The notes: generated from the sequence alone by a model not told the origin. DNA of 64,000 nt from Gillisia sp. Hel_I_86 (GCF_007827275.1 NZ_VISE01000001.1:124001-188000), one strand, 5' to 3'; shown: positions 41,575-50,934, counted from the first letter of the stretch. Numbers and translations are program-made.

Positions 41575-44391
41575 TTGAAAATTAAATTAATTTCCTTTTT
41601 TATCATTTGTTTGTTCAGTACTGGTTTCAGTTTTGGGCAAACAAACATGGATATTATTGCGGTGTTGAATGATTCTACGCACACTTTTAATATCCAGCAT
41701 AAAATTGAATATGAGAATGCGAGCCAAGATACATTAACTTCAATTTATTTAAATGATTGGGCCAATAGCTATAAGGATAAATCCACTCCCCTAGCCAAAC
41801 GTTTTGCTGAAGATTATTTAAGAAGGTTCCATTTTGCTCGGGAAGAAGAACGGGGGCATACCAGAATATATAGTATTAACGGGGAAAACCTGAAGCCATA
41901 TAATTGGGAACGGCCAATTGATGCGGCAGATATTATTAAAATAGATCTCGACGAACCCTTGTTGCCTGGAAAAAAACAAACTATAAATTTACTCTATTCT
42001 GTGAAAATCCCGTCAGACAAATTCACGAGATATGGATATGATGATCAAGGTAATTTCAAATTAAACTATTGGTATGTTACCCCTGCCGTATATAAAAATG
42101 AATGGGAAATCTATAGCGATAAAAACTTGGGAAATCAATACACACCCCCTATAAATGTCAAGATAAAACTATCCACCAGACCTTACTTGTATGTTGCTTC
42201 TCCACTTAAAACCGACAGGTTTGTTACCGAAGACACCTATAAAACCACGTATCTATCCGGCACAAATAGCGTCTCCTCCCAACTGTACCTTACAAAATCC
42301 TACAGGTTCGAATCTATTCAGGCAAACTCAACAGAGATCGTCACTAATCTAGAAGATGAAGGTTTGAATAATGAAATCAAGGGGATGCTGCTTTCCAGAA
42401 TTATGGGTTTTCTGGAAAAAAGACTAGGAGATTATCCACAGGCTTCCCTCATGGTAACCAGAGACGAATATTTAAATAATCCTGTTTACGGTCTTAACCA
42501 GTTGCCAAGTTTTATAAGACCATTCCCAGATGGATTTCAATATGACATTAAGCAATTAAAGACCATTACCAATCAATTCATCAAAAACACTATTCTTATT
42601 AATCCAAGAAATGAACAATGGGTTTATGATGCCATTATGATTTCTCTTATGATAGATTATGTGGATGAATATTACCCTAACATGAAGCTAATTGGAAATT
42701 TAAGCGATGTATTTGGAATACGATGGTTTCATGCCTCCGACCTTGAATTTAACGATCAATATCCGTTTTTGTATTTGCACATGGCAAGAAAAAATATCGA
42801 TCAGCCATTAACGACTGCACAAGATTCGTTGGTGAAATTCAACAAGAATATCGCCAATGCCTATAAAGCGGGAACAGGCTTAAAATATTTGGAAGATTAC
42901 CTACAATCCAATGCCGTAAAAAATTCTATTTCAGATTTTTATAAATCCAACGTACTAAAACCAACCAGCGAGCAGGAATTTCTAAATATCCTTCAACAGA
43001 ACACCGATAAGGATATATCCTGGTTTGAAAAAGATTATATCAACTCTAGTGAGAAAATTGATTTTAAGATAAGTAAGCTTCAGAAAACACCAGACTCGTT
43101 ACGGGTAACAATAAAAAACAAAAGAAATACCAGCATGCCTATTTCACTTTATGGGCTAAAAGAGGGCAAGGTGGTGTACAAAACATGGGTCGAGGGGATA
43201 ACGGGCACCAAAGAGGTTACAATTCCCAGGGACAGTATAGGCCGATTGGCATTGAATTATGAGGGAATTGCCCCAGAAGTTAACCAAAGAGATAATTATA
43301 GAAGAGTAAGTACTTTATTAAACAGGCCGTTACAGTTTAGGTTGTTCCAAGATGTAGAAGATCCAAGATATAACCAGTTTTTCTTTATGCCCGAGTTTAA
43401 TTACAACTTATATGATGGTATTTCCATAGGACCAAAACTTTATAATAAGACCTTTCTTAATAAGAATTTTGAATGGAAAATATCGCCCAAATTTGGGTTT
43501 ACGAGTAAAACCATTGTAGGATCGGCTGGAGCAAATTATACAAGCTACCTGGACGATGGAAATCTTTTTGCTTTAAAATTTGGAGCGGGAGGTACAAGAT
43601 TCTCTTATGGCTACAATCTATTTTACGAAAAATTCACTCCTTTTGTGGGGCTCTACTTTAGGAACTCCTATTTAAGAGACAATCAGCGGCAGTCTTTAAC
43701 CTTTCGAAATGTAAATGTAAAACAAGATCAAGATCCATTCAATCCTGTAGAACAGCCTAAATATAATGTGGTAAATTTAGGATATAATTTTAGTGACACC
43801 AATCTTATAGATTATTTTAGAGGGAGTGTAGATTACCAAATAGCCAAGAATTTCAGTAAAGTTTCCTTAACTTTAGAATACCGAAAATTATTTAAGAACA
43901 ACCAGCAAATCAATTTGAGGTTCTTCGCGGGTACTTTTCTTTTTAATGATGAGACAGATAACGATTATTTCAGTTTTGCGCTCGATCGCCCTACAGATTA
44001 TCTTTTCGACTACAATTACTATGGAAGAAGCCAAGCTAGCGGATTATTTAGTCAGCAAATTATCGTTGCCGAAGGGGGGTTTAAATCCCAGTTACAACCA
44101 GAATTTGCTAACCAATGGATCACTACTGCCAACGCTAGCACCAATCTTTGGAAATGGATCTATGTGTATGGTGATGTTGGCCTGGTGAAAAATGAAAGTT
44201 TTAAACCCACATTTGTGCACGATTCTGGAATCCGATTGAGTTTTGTAGCCGACTATTTTGAAGTTTTCTTGCCCGTTTATTCCAATCTTGGTTGGGAAAT
44301 AGGACAAAAAGATTATGACCAAAAAGTCAGGTTCATCGTAACTTTGGATATAAACACGCTTATTAGATTGTTTACCAGAGAATGGTATTAG
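41575..44391 (+). CDS. M1-peptidase-like domain (apparently inactive) fused to an outer-membrane beta-barrel
   Basis: I start this at TTG 41575, giving MKIKLISFFIICLFSTGFSFGQ, a clean signal peptide (cut after Gln22) and 938 residues. The frame is open to an ATG at 41431, but that extension crosses a palindromic element. Residues about 25-570 follow the layout of an M1 aminopeptidase (INxxL beta-saddle start, WYVTPAVY, then DISWFEKDYINSS near the end). The zinc motif HExxH is not present: the aligned place reads ITNQFIKN (Asn333, Gln334, Lys337). Residues about 600-938 form a barrel of alternating strands ending REWY. So it is probably a surface binding protein, not a peptidase. Confidence 0.8.
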   Translation: MKIKLISFFIICLFSTGFSFGQTNMDIIAVLNDSTHTFNIQHKIEYENASQDTLTSIYLNDWANSYKDKSTPLAKRFAEDYLRRFHFAREEERGHTRIYSINGENLKPYNWERPIDAADIIKIDLDEPLLPGKKQTINLLYSVKIPSDKFTRYGYDDQGNFKLNYWYVTPAVYKNEWEIYSDKNLGNQYTPPINVKIKLSTRPYLYVASPLKTDRFVTEDTYKTTYLSGTNSVSSQLYLTKSYRFESIQANSTEIVTNLEDEGLNNEIKGMLLSRIMGFLEKRLGDYPQASLMVTRDEYLNNPVYGLNQLPSFIRPFPDGFQYDIKQLKTITNQFIKNTILINPRNEQWVYDAIMISLMIDYVDEYYPNMKLIGNLSDVFGIRWFHASDLEFNDQYPFLYLHMARKNIDQPLTTAQDSLVKFNKNIANAYKAGTGLKYLEDYLQSNAVKNSISDFYKSNVLKPTSEQEFLNILQQNTDKDISWFEKDYINSSEKIDFKISKLQKTPDSLRVTIKNKRNTSMPISLYGLKEGKVVYKTWVEGITGTKEVTIPRDSIGRLALNYEGIAPEVNQRDNYRRVSTLLNRPLQFRLFQDVEDPRYNQFFFMPEFNYNLYDGISIGPKLYNKTFLNKNFEWKISPKFGFTSKTIVGSAGANYTSYLDDGNLFALKFGAGGTRFSYGYNLFYEKFTPFVGLYFRNSYLRDNQRQSLTFRNVNVKQDQDPFNPVEQPKYNVVNLGYNFSDTNLIDYFRGSVDYQIAKNFSKVSLTLEYRKLFKNNQQINLRFFAGTFLFNDETDNDYFSFALDRPTDYLFDYNYYGRSQASGLFSQQIIVAEGGFKSQLQPEFANQWITTANASTNLWKWIYVYGDVGLVKNESFKPTFVHDSGIRLSFVADYFEVFLPVYSNLGWEIGQKDYDQKVRFIVTLDINTLIRLFTREWY

Positions 44392-44553
44392 CCCATCAAT
44401 CTCAAAATATATTTTAGTTATATTTTAAAGAACAATTGCAACACAGATTATTATATTCATAATTAAACGTTAATTATATCTTAATAATTATCAATACTTT
44501 AACTAATTCAATATTTTCTGCATTTTTATACTAATTATGCCAATTTTACTGAA

Positions 44554-44584
44554 TTGTATTTAACCCTAGTTTTAGCTATATTTG
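44554..44584 (+). promoter_or_regulatory. Promoter of the E1 fusion gene
   Basis: -33 TTG (44554-44556), a 20-base spacer and -7 TATATTTG (44577-44584), 21 bases before ATG 44606. This is the best match to the Bacteroidota promoter model in the window. Confidence 0.65.
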
Positions 44585-44605
44585 TAACAATCCAAACATT
44601 ATTTC

Positions 44606-47017
44606 ATGCAAAGCGAAACACAATCTAAAGAATCTATATCCTTCGAAGATTTTAAAGCGCAGGTTTTAGAAGATTACAAAATTGCCGTTACCAGTAGGGA
44701 ATGTAGCCTTTTGGGGAGAAGGGAAGTCTTAACGGGCAAAGCAAAATTTGGAATATTTGGTGATGGAAAAGAGATTCCCCAGTTAGCATTGGCAAAAGTA
44801 TTCAAAAATGGAGATTTTCGCTCGGGGTATTATAGGGATCAAACTTTTATGATGGCCATTGGAGAACTTACTATCGAGCAGTTTTTTGCGGGATTGTACG
44901 CAGATACCAATATCGAAAATGAACCCATGTCTGCCGGGAGACAAATGGGTGGGCACTTTGCTACGCACAGTTTGGAGGAAGATGGAAGTTGGAAGAATTT
45001 AATGAAGCAAAAGAATTCCAGTGCAGATATCTCACCAACATCAGGTCAAATGCTAAGGTTGCTTGGGTTGGCTCAAGCATCTAAAATATATAGAAATGTC
45101 GAAGGAATAGATGCTGAAAAATTTTCGGACAATGGAAACGAAATTGCATGGGGAACCATAGGAAATGCAAGTACTTCCGAAGGTCATTTTTGGGAAACCA
45201 TCAATGCTGCCGGAGTATTGCAAGTACCAATGGTAATGAGTGTATGGGACGATGAATATGGGATTTCTGTTCATGCAAAACATCAAACAACTAAAGAAAA
45301 TATCTCAGAGGTCCTTAAAGGATTTCAACGAGATGAAGATCATAAAGGCTACGAGATCATAGTGGTAAATGGCTGGAACTATGTTGCCCTTGTCGAGGCT
45401 TATGAAAAAGCTTCAAAGATTGCAAGAACTAGCCACTCCCCTGTTCTTATTCATGTAAATGAATTAACTCAACCTCAAGGACATTCCACTTCCGGATCGC
45501 ATGAGCGCTACAAGGATGAAGATAGACTAGCTTGGGAAAGAGCTTTCGATTGTAATGTAAAGTTCAAGCAGTGGATATTGGAGAACAACTTCGCATCAGA
45601 AGAAGAATTGGATGCCATAGATAAGGACATTAAAAAACAAGTAAGGGACGGAAAAAAAGCAGCCTGGACGGCATACAGCCAACCAATGAGAGATAAATTT
45701 TCAGATCTATTACCCCTTCTAGAAAATGCAGCTTCCCACTGTGGGAATAAGGATGCTATCGAATCTATGATAAAGGAACTTTCAGAAATAAAAGATCCGC
45801 TTAAAAAAGATCTCTTAGTAGCTGCCAGAAAGAGTTTACGCTATATGATAGGGTACGAAAACAATGCAAAGTCTGATTTGATAGATTGGATTGAAACCTA
45901 CACTTCTACTTCTCAACTAGAATTTAGCAGCCATCTTTATAGCGCCTCTGCAAAAAATGCACTTTCCATAGAAGAAGTTGAAGCAACTTATGATGACGAC
46001 GCTAAAGATGTAGATGCCAGGATTATTTTAAGAGACAACTTCGATAAAATTTTCGCTACAAAACCTGAGACCCTGATCTTTGGGGAAGATAGTGGAGCCA
46101 TTGGAGATGTAAATCAAGGTCTGGAAGGACTTCAGGAAAAATATGGAAAACTACGAGTAGCAGATGTTGGGATTCGGGAAGCAACTATTTTAGGACAAGG
46201 CCTGGGAATGGCCATGAGAGGATTGCGCCCAATTGCCGAGATTCAATATTTGGATTATATATTATATGCGTTACAGATTATGAGTGATGATCTCGCAACT
46301 GTACAGTACAGAACTAAAGGAAAACAAAAAGCACCGCTAATTGTTAGAACTAGAGGACACCGTTTGGAAGGAATCTGGCATAGTGGATCCCCACTGGGTG
46401 CATTGGTAAATTTATTAAGAGGCATCCATATTTTGGTGCCTAGAAACATGACCAAAGCGGCTGGGTTCTACAATACTTTGTTAGAAGCAGACGAGCCTGC
46501 GTTGGTAATAGAATGCTTAAATGGATACCGACTTAAAGAGAAGTTGCCCAACAACTTTGGAGAGTTCAGGACTCCGTTAGGGGTAATAGAAACCATCAAG
46601 GAGGGATCAGATATTACCTTGGTTTCTTATGGATCTACGTTGAGGTTAGTGGAAGAAGCTGCTAATGAATTGGAATTAGTGGGGATAAACGCTGAGGTAA
46701 TTGATGTTCAATCACTTTTACCTTTCGATCTTAATAAAGATATCGTAAAGAGCGTGGCTAAAACCAATAGACTTCTAGTGATAGATGAAGATGTCCCTGG
46801 AGGAGCTTCTGCGTACATCATGCAACAAATTCTTGAGAATCAAAATGCGTACGTGCATTTGGACAGCAAACCACAAACTTTGGCTGCAAAAGAACATAGA
46901 CCTGCTTATGGAACAGATGGCGATTATTTCTCTAAACCTTCTACTGAAGATATCTATGAAAAAATATATGGGATCATGAATGAAGCAAACCCTTCAAAGT
47001 TTCCGAAACTGAGATAA
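44606..47017 (+). CDS. Fused alpha/beta E1 subunit of a 2-oxoacid dehydrogenase (branched-chain type)
   Basis: An 803-residue thiamine-diphosphate enzyme that decarboxylates 2-oxoacids and passes the acyl group to a lipoyl E2. The E1-alpha part covers about 1-430 (SGYYRDQTFMMAIG, MGGHFATHS) and the E1-beta part about 460-803 (LIFGEDSGAIGDVNQG, VADVGIREATILGQGLGMAMRG, GWHSGSPLGAL-like segment). In the alpha part the ThDP/Mg motif that is usually GDG..N reads GNASTSEGHFW and VWDDEYG, so the first Mg ligand is Asn. The fused form is common in Bacteroidota. E2 is not nearby; the lipoamide dehydrogenase at 13685 could supply E3. Strong promoter at 44554-44584. Confidence 0.92.
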   Translation: MQSETQSKESISFEDFKAQVLEDYKIAVTSRECSLLGRREVLTGKAKFGIFGDGKEIPQLALAKVFKNGDFRSGYYRDQTFMMAIGELTIEQFFAGLYADTNIENEPMSAGRQMGGHFATHSLEEDGSWKNLMKQKNSSADISPTSGQMLRLLGLAQASKIYRNVEGIDAEKFSDNGNEIAWGTIGNASTSEGHFWETINAAGVLQVPMVMSVWDDEYGISVHAKHQTTKENISEVLKGFQRDEDHKGYEIIVVNGWNYVALVEAYEKASKIARTSHSPVLIHVNELTQPQGHSTSGSHERYKDEDRLAWERAFDCNVKFKQWILENNFASEEELDAIDKDIKKQVRDGKKAAWTAYSQPMRDKFSDLLPLLENAASHCGNKDAIESMIKELSEIKDPLKKDLLVAARKSLRYMIGYENNAKSDLIDWIETYTSTSQLEFSSHLYSASAKNALSIEEVEATYDDDAKDVDARIILRDNFDKIFATKPETLIFGEDSGAIGDVNQGLEGLQEKYGKLRVADVGIREATILGQGLGMAMRGLRPIAEIQYLDYILYALQIMSDDLATVQYRTKGKQKAPLIVRTRGHRLEGIWHSGSPLGALVNLLRGIHILVPRNMTKAAGFYNTLLEADEPALVIECLNGYRLKEKLPNNFGEFRTPLGVIETIKEGSDITLVSYGSTLRLVEEAANELELVGINAEVIDVQSLLPFDLNKDIVKSVAKTNRLLVIDEDVPGGASAYIMQQILENQNAYVHLDSKPQTLAAKEHRPAYGTDGDYFSKPSTEDIYEKIYGIMNEANPSKFPKLR

Positions 47018-47172
47018 TCAATTTCCACAGAAATTAAAAAGGCCTATACTAGTTTCGTCCAGCTGTTCCGATAGCTGTCGGAATTGTTTCAGCTTCTTTT
47101 TACATTTTAATTACTATTTTTAGATCCTGAAATAAATTACCATTGACGTATTTTTATTTATTTGTAAATCCA

Positions 47173-47239
47173 AGACCCTGAAACAAGGCCAGGGTGACGA
47201 TGCGGAATTGTCGTCATGCTGAACTTGTTTCAGCATCTG
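47173..47239. repeat. Pair of REP-like elements in inverted orientation
   Basis: AGACCCTGAAACAAGGCC (47173-47190) continues to GGGTGACG, and CGTCATGCTGAACTTGTTTC (47212-47231) continues to AGCATCTG; the two are reverse complements apart from a few bases, forming a BIME-like pair. A palindrome TTCCGATAGCTGTCGGAA near 47070 precedes them. Confidence 0.65.
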
Positions 47240-47294
47240 TTTTTATATTCAATATTTAGAAGAAATCCATTTATTTTGCGAACTCACACCAAAC

Positions 47295-48803
47295 CTACAT
47301 CCAACTTCGAGAATTAGATTCAATATTATAAAACATATAATTTATATATGGGAGGAAATTCTTGCTTACCGCTCTAAATGGAATATCTCCGCCCGCTGTA
47401 TGAAAAATGACATTTAATAGGTTTCTTCTTTCATACCATAAAGGCTGCGAGATACTTATTGATTGAATTTTATAAATCTCAAACCGTTCTTCTGTTTTGT
47501 TCCAGACACCGTACTTTTTATAAACAAATTCATCAGAAACTATCAATTTCAGGGACCTGTACATTAAAATCTGCCAAATTACAGCGAGTACGGTATATAG
47601 CCCCACCAATATAAGCCAAATTGTAAAAGATATAGCATTCACATAGGGGACTACAAAATAACTGGCCAAGGCAGGAACCATCACAATAATCAACCGTCTC
47701 ACCAATAAAACCTTATCTGGAGAAAAGGTCTTTCGAAAACCCTTGGACTGGTTTGTATACAGGAATGAGCTCACCTTTGCGACTAATACCTTATCCAGAC
47801 CAGGAATTTTAATTTTACTTTTCTGAAGGTCATTCTCACTGTTTGCTAGAGAAATACGTACTTCGTATAAATTCAGCCATTTTTGTACAGGGTTTGTGAT
47901 CACCTTAAATAATTGCACGCGTGTTGGCTTTAAAGAAACTTTCGTATTGGTATTTAAGCCCATTTCCACTTCCAGGCTATCTTTTGTTTGGGTCAATTTT
48001 AAGTTGAAATATTTTATAAACACTTCGGCAACGGTTATTAAAATACTCAATAGCAGAACAATAAACACAATGAGCATAAAGATGTAAACCGATTCCATAG
48101 GTCCAGGCACTTCATTTAAATATTCCTGTATGGTTTGCGAATATTCTTCAGATACTGTTCTTGCTTCATTATAAATAGTCGAGAAAAAAGCGGCCATCAA
48201 TACCAGTCCTCGAAGATAATTGGTGCTTATCCCTATTTTCAATAAGGTTAAAAAACTCAATTTATGAGTCCAATCTTGATTTTTAGATGACTTTTCGGTA
48301 ATTTCCAGATCGGTGATCTTCTCTGAATATTTATTCCTTACCTCAATCAGAATAGCCAAAAGTTGGTTTGCTTCTTCATTGGAAATAGCCTTAATACCAA
48401 TTTCCTCTTTTTTGCTTCCCGCTGTTTCAATCACAAAACTGCTAACATTCAGAAGACGTTGTAGAAGGGAACGTTTACTATATACCTGCTGAATCCTATC
48501 AAAAGGGATCGCAATATCTTCTTTATTGAATACCCCTTTTTGAAGTACAAATTCCTGATTTTTATAATTTATATAAAAAAGGAACCTCTGGTAATAAACA
48601 AAGCTGTAAACAAGAACAAGAACTGATATAACCACCATACCCAATACAATGTAAACCATGGTTGACGTACTAGGCCCGGTGAATAAAAAATATACGATAA
48701 TGGCCCAAAATCCTTTTAATAAATTAAAAATCCTGGTGAGAAAAATTAGAAGTATTCCAATTTTCGATTGCCTTTGAGGTACTGCAAATAAATTAGAATT
48801 CAT
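47295..48803 (-). CDS. PH-domain membrane protein (YdbT-like, bPH2)
   Basis: A 502-residue inner-membrane protein with several paired helices (about 17-62, 190-260, 365-415) that alternate with three soluble bPH2 modules (FYINYKNQEFVLQKGVFNKEDIAIPFDRIQQVYSKRSLLQRLLN is the first; KYGVWNKTEERFEIYKIQSISISQPLWYERRNLLNVIFHTAGG the last). This is the YdbT arrangement. Its start overlaps the end of the companion YdbS-like gene by 11 bases, so they are translated together. The pair is widespread in bacteria, role uncertain (a membrane stress or antimicrobial tolerance role has been proposed for the Bacillus pair). Confidence 0.88.
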   Translation of the reverse strand: MNSNLFAVPQRQSKIGILLIFLTRIFNLLKGFWAIIVYFLFTGPSTSTMVYIVLGMVVISVLVLVYSFVYYQRFLFYINYKNQEFVLQKGVFNKEDIAIPFDRIQQVYSKRSLLQRLLNVSSFVIETAGSKKEEIGIKAISNEEANQLLAILIEVRNKYSEKITDLEITEKSSKNQDWTHKLSFLTLLKIGISTNYLRGLVLMAAFFSTIYNEARTVSEEYSQTIQEYLNEVPGPMESVYIFMLIVFIVLLLSILITVAEVFIKYFNLKLTQTKDSLEVEMGLNTNTKVSLKPTRVQLFKVITNPVQKWLNLYEVRISLANSENDLQKSKIKIPGLDKVLVAKVSSFLYTNQSKGFRKTFSPDKVLLVRRLIIVMVPALASYFVVPYVNAISFTIWLILVGLYTVLAVIWQILMYRSLKLIVSDEFVYKKYGVWNKTEERFEIYKIQSISISQPLWYERRNLLNVIFHTAGGDIPFRAVSKNFLPYINYMFYNIESNSRSWM

Positions 48804-49308
48804 TTGTGGTAAGCTTTACGGCCAAAGCCTCTTTTAACTTTAATGCGAGATCTGGGGCCAATCCGGGAATTACAATATCGCTACCGCTGCCGCCCGCCGT
48901 AAAAATTTTAAGGGTAGAGATCTTTAGCATCTTATCAAGTACATCCCGGGAAATAGAGGCGTGCTGAATCCTGTTAAAGGGAACTACCGTAGTTTTATTT
49001 ATGAGATAGCCCCTTCTGTACAAAATGTCCTTTTCCCTAAGGGCAAATCCATATTTCTTCTGTAGCCGGGAAATGTTCCAAAATTGGAAACCAAAGTATA
49101 ACACGATCCCGATAAGAAGTATAATTAATTGAAGCTGGCTTATTTCGAAATAAAACAAAATCCCCCAACCAATTATCGCCGCACATAAAAACAAAAGGTT
49201 TTTAAGATTGGATTTTATGAGATAATTCTTTGAGATTGGTTGAAAATCTACTTCTTCATACTGAGGCAATGAAGCAATATCAATTGGTTGATTGGTGAAA
49301 TTTTCCAT
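48793..49308 (-). CDS. PH-domain membrane protein (YdbS-like, bPH2)
   Basis: A 171-residue protein. Start chosen at the ATG that forms TAATG with the menB stop (49308); another ATG lies four codons upstream. Two adjacent helices (about 40-55 and 62-80) are followed by one bPH2 module (LREKDILYRRGYLINKTTVVPFNRIQHASISRDVLDKMLKISTLKIFTAGGSGSDIVIPGL). It is the short partner of the next gene. Coupling to menB upstream suggests co-expression with menaquinone synthesis, perhaps just because both concern the inner membrane. Confidence 0.88.
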   Translation of the reverse strand: MENFTNQPIDIASLPQYEEVDFQPISKNYLIKSNLKNLLFLCAAIIGWGILFYFEISQLQLIILLIGIVLYFGFQFWNISRLQKKYGFALREKDILYRRGYLINKTTVVPFNRIQHASISRDVLDKMLKISTLKIFTAGGSGSDIVIPGLAPDLALKLKEALAVKLTTNEF

Positions 49309-50147
49309 TACGGAAGCCATTTTTTTTCAAAATTCGGTTTGCGTTTTTCTAGAAACGCGTCCCTTCCTTCTTTTGCTTCCTCTGTCATATATGCCAGTCT
49401 GGTTGCTTCTCCTGCAAAAACTTGTTGCCCTACCATTCCGTCATCGGTAAGGTTCATGGCAAATTTCAACATTTTAATAGACGTTGGGGATTTTGCCAAT
49501 ATTTCCTCTGCCCACTCATAAGCAGTAATTTCCAGATCGGCATGTGGGATTACCGCATTCACCATCCCCATTTCAAAGGCTTCTTGAGCCGAATAATTCC
49601 TCCCTAAAAAGAAGATTTCCCTTGCTCGCTTCTGCCCTACCATTTTTGCCAAATAAGCCGAGCCATAGCCTCCGTCGAAACTCGTCACATCTGCATCGGT
49701 TTGTTTAAAAATGGCATGTTCTTTACTGGCCAAAGTCATATCGCACACCACATGTAAGCTATGCCCTCCTCCTACTGCCCAACCAGGCACTACTGCGATC
49801 ACTACTTTTGGCATAAACCTTATTAAACGTTGCACCTCAAGGATATTCAACCTGTGCATCCCATCTTCCCCCACGTAACCTTGATGGCCTCTAGCCTTTT
49901 GATCCCCCCCACTACAAAACGAATACACTCCATCCTTAGAGGAAGGTCCTTCTGCAGAAAGTAAAACCACTCCTATAGAAGTATCTTCTTGTGCATTGTA
50001 AAATGCATCGTAAAGTTCACTGGTGGTTTTAGGCCTAAACGCATTGCGTATATCTGGTCTATTAAAAGCTATTCTGGCTACACCGTTGGCTTTTTTATAA
50101 GTGATGTCTTCGTATATTTTAGCAGGCTTCCATTCTATCTTGCTCAT
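49308..50147 (-). CDS. menB: 1,4-dihydroxy-2-naphthoyl-CoA synthase
   Basis: A 279-residue crotonase-fold enzyme that closes the ring of o-succinylbenzoyl-CoA in menaquinone biosynthesis. Diagnostic segments: NRPDIRNAFRP near the start, the oxyanion-hole region FCSGGDQKARG, the WAVGGGHSLHVVCDMTLAS helix, TSFDGGYGSAYLAKMVGQKRARE, and the long MenB-type C-terminus ending KPNFEKKWLP. Length agrees with the family. Its stop overlaps the next gene as TAATG. The rest of the pathway in the window (thioesterase, MenF, MenD at 53-56.5 kb) is on the same strand, but separated by unrelated genes. Confidence 0.97.
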   Translation of the reverse strand: MSKIEWKPAKIYEDITYKKANGVARIAFNRPDIRNAFRPKTTSELYDAFYNAQEDTSIGVVLLSAEGPSSKDGVYSFCSGGDQKARGHQGYVGEDGMHRLNILEVQRLIRFMPKVVIAVVPGWAVGGGHSLHVVCDMTLASKEHAIFKQTDADVTSFDGGYGSAYLAKMVGQKRAREIFFLGRNYSAQEAFEMGMVNAVIPHADLEITAYEWAEEILAKSPTSIKMLKFAMNLTDDGMVGQQVFAGEATRLAYMTEEAKEGRDAFLEKRKPNFEKKWLP

Positions 50148-50380
50148 CTTTCTAATTTTTTATAAAAATAGAGTTTTTGTAAAACTGTACATAATATATA
50201 GACAAAGAAGAATTAGTTATTATCTTCGGAAAGCTTTCAGAACAGGTTGTAGATTTCTTTTATTTGTCATCCCGACATAAGGAAGGATCTCTAATTAAAT
50301 TAATCCTGTTTTACAGGGATTCTTCAGTCCACTACGTTACCTTCAAAATGACATTTTTTTATCTTCATCCAATTCCGAAT

Positions 50381-50407
50381 CGTCACCCTGAACTTGTTTC
50401 AGGGTCT
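50381..50407. repeat. REP-like palindromic element
   Basis: CGTCACCCTGAACTTGTTTC continuing to AGGGTCT; perfect arms CCCTGAA/TTCAGGG. Same family as 3540, 26582, 37502 and 47173. Confidence 0.7.
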
Positions 50408-50476
50408 ATTATTCTGGGGCAACTTAGAAAATACGTCAATGGTAACTCGCTTCAGGACCCTAACAATTTAATAAAA

Positions 50477-50507
50477 AAAAAGCCTGAGATGGATTTCTCA
50501 GGCTTTT
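50477..50507 (-). terminator. Terminator after the DUF2059 gene
   Basis: AAAAGCCTGAGA (50477-50488) pairs perfectly with TCTCAGGCTTTT (50496-50507); the A-run to the left gives a T-run on the minus strand, 20 bases past the stop at 50527. Confidence 0.85.
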
Positions 50508-50526
50508 AAGGAATATTATTTGATTC

Positions 50527-50934
50527 TTATTTCGAATATTTAGCCATTAAAGGTTGGAGTTTCATACCCCACATTTGACCAATTTGCATGGATTTTTCAG
50601 TAATTACAGGTAATTCAACAGTCATTTTTTTTCCAACGGGAGTTGCATAAAAATCTAGGATCTGATCCAATTCTGCTTCTGTAAAGCTTTCCATATAAAC
50701 TACCGCTAATTGATCGAAAAGATTTGTCATGCTTTCTTCTACATCCTTTTTAAAGGCAGCCCTGTTTTCTTCGGCAACCATCCCTACAAGAGGTTTTAGC
50801 ATTACATCGAAAGTAGCACCAGAATTGATTTCAATCAATTGAACTGCTTTTGCTTTGTAAGCGGCATCGGCTTCTTGAGAAAATCCCGTGAATCCAATAA
50901 ATAAAAAGAATACTGCGTAAAATGTGTTTTTCAT
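50527..50934 (-). CDS. DUF2059 family exported protein
   Basis: A 135-residue protein with signal peptide 1-19 (MKNTFYAVFFLFIGFTGFS, cut before QEADAA). The mature helical part contains the DUF2059 pattern: FTEAELDQILDFYATPVGKKMTVELPVITEKSMQ. The function of DUF2059 is unknown; the proteins are periplasmic helical bundles. Single gene with its own terminator, divergent from the exported protein gene at 51065 across about 130 bp. Confidence 0.9.
   Translation of the reverse strand: MKNTFYAVFFLFIGFTGFSQEADAAYKAKAVQLIEINSGATFDVMLKPLVGMVAEENRAAFKKDVEESMTNLFDQLAVVYMESFTEAELDQILDFYATPVGKKMTVELPVITEKSMQIGQMWGMKLQPLMAKYSK

Larger units (their letters stand above)
50148..50526. other. Gene-free interval (379 bp) with REP-like repeats
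   Basis: Contains a REP element at 50381-50407 with the core CCCTGAACTTGTTTCAGGG, another degenerate block TGTCATCCCGACATAAGG from 50266, and the terminator for the DUF2059 gene. An 81-codon plus-strand frame (50264-50509) is made of these repeats and is not a gene. Confidence 0.65.

Noticed and set aside
50264-50509. An 81-codon plus-strand frame in the menB/DUF2059 gap
   Set aside because: It runs through REP-like elements and the terminator of the neighbouring gene; its composition is that of the repeats.
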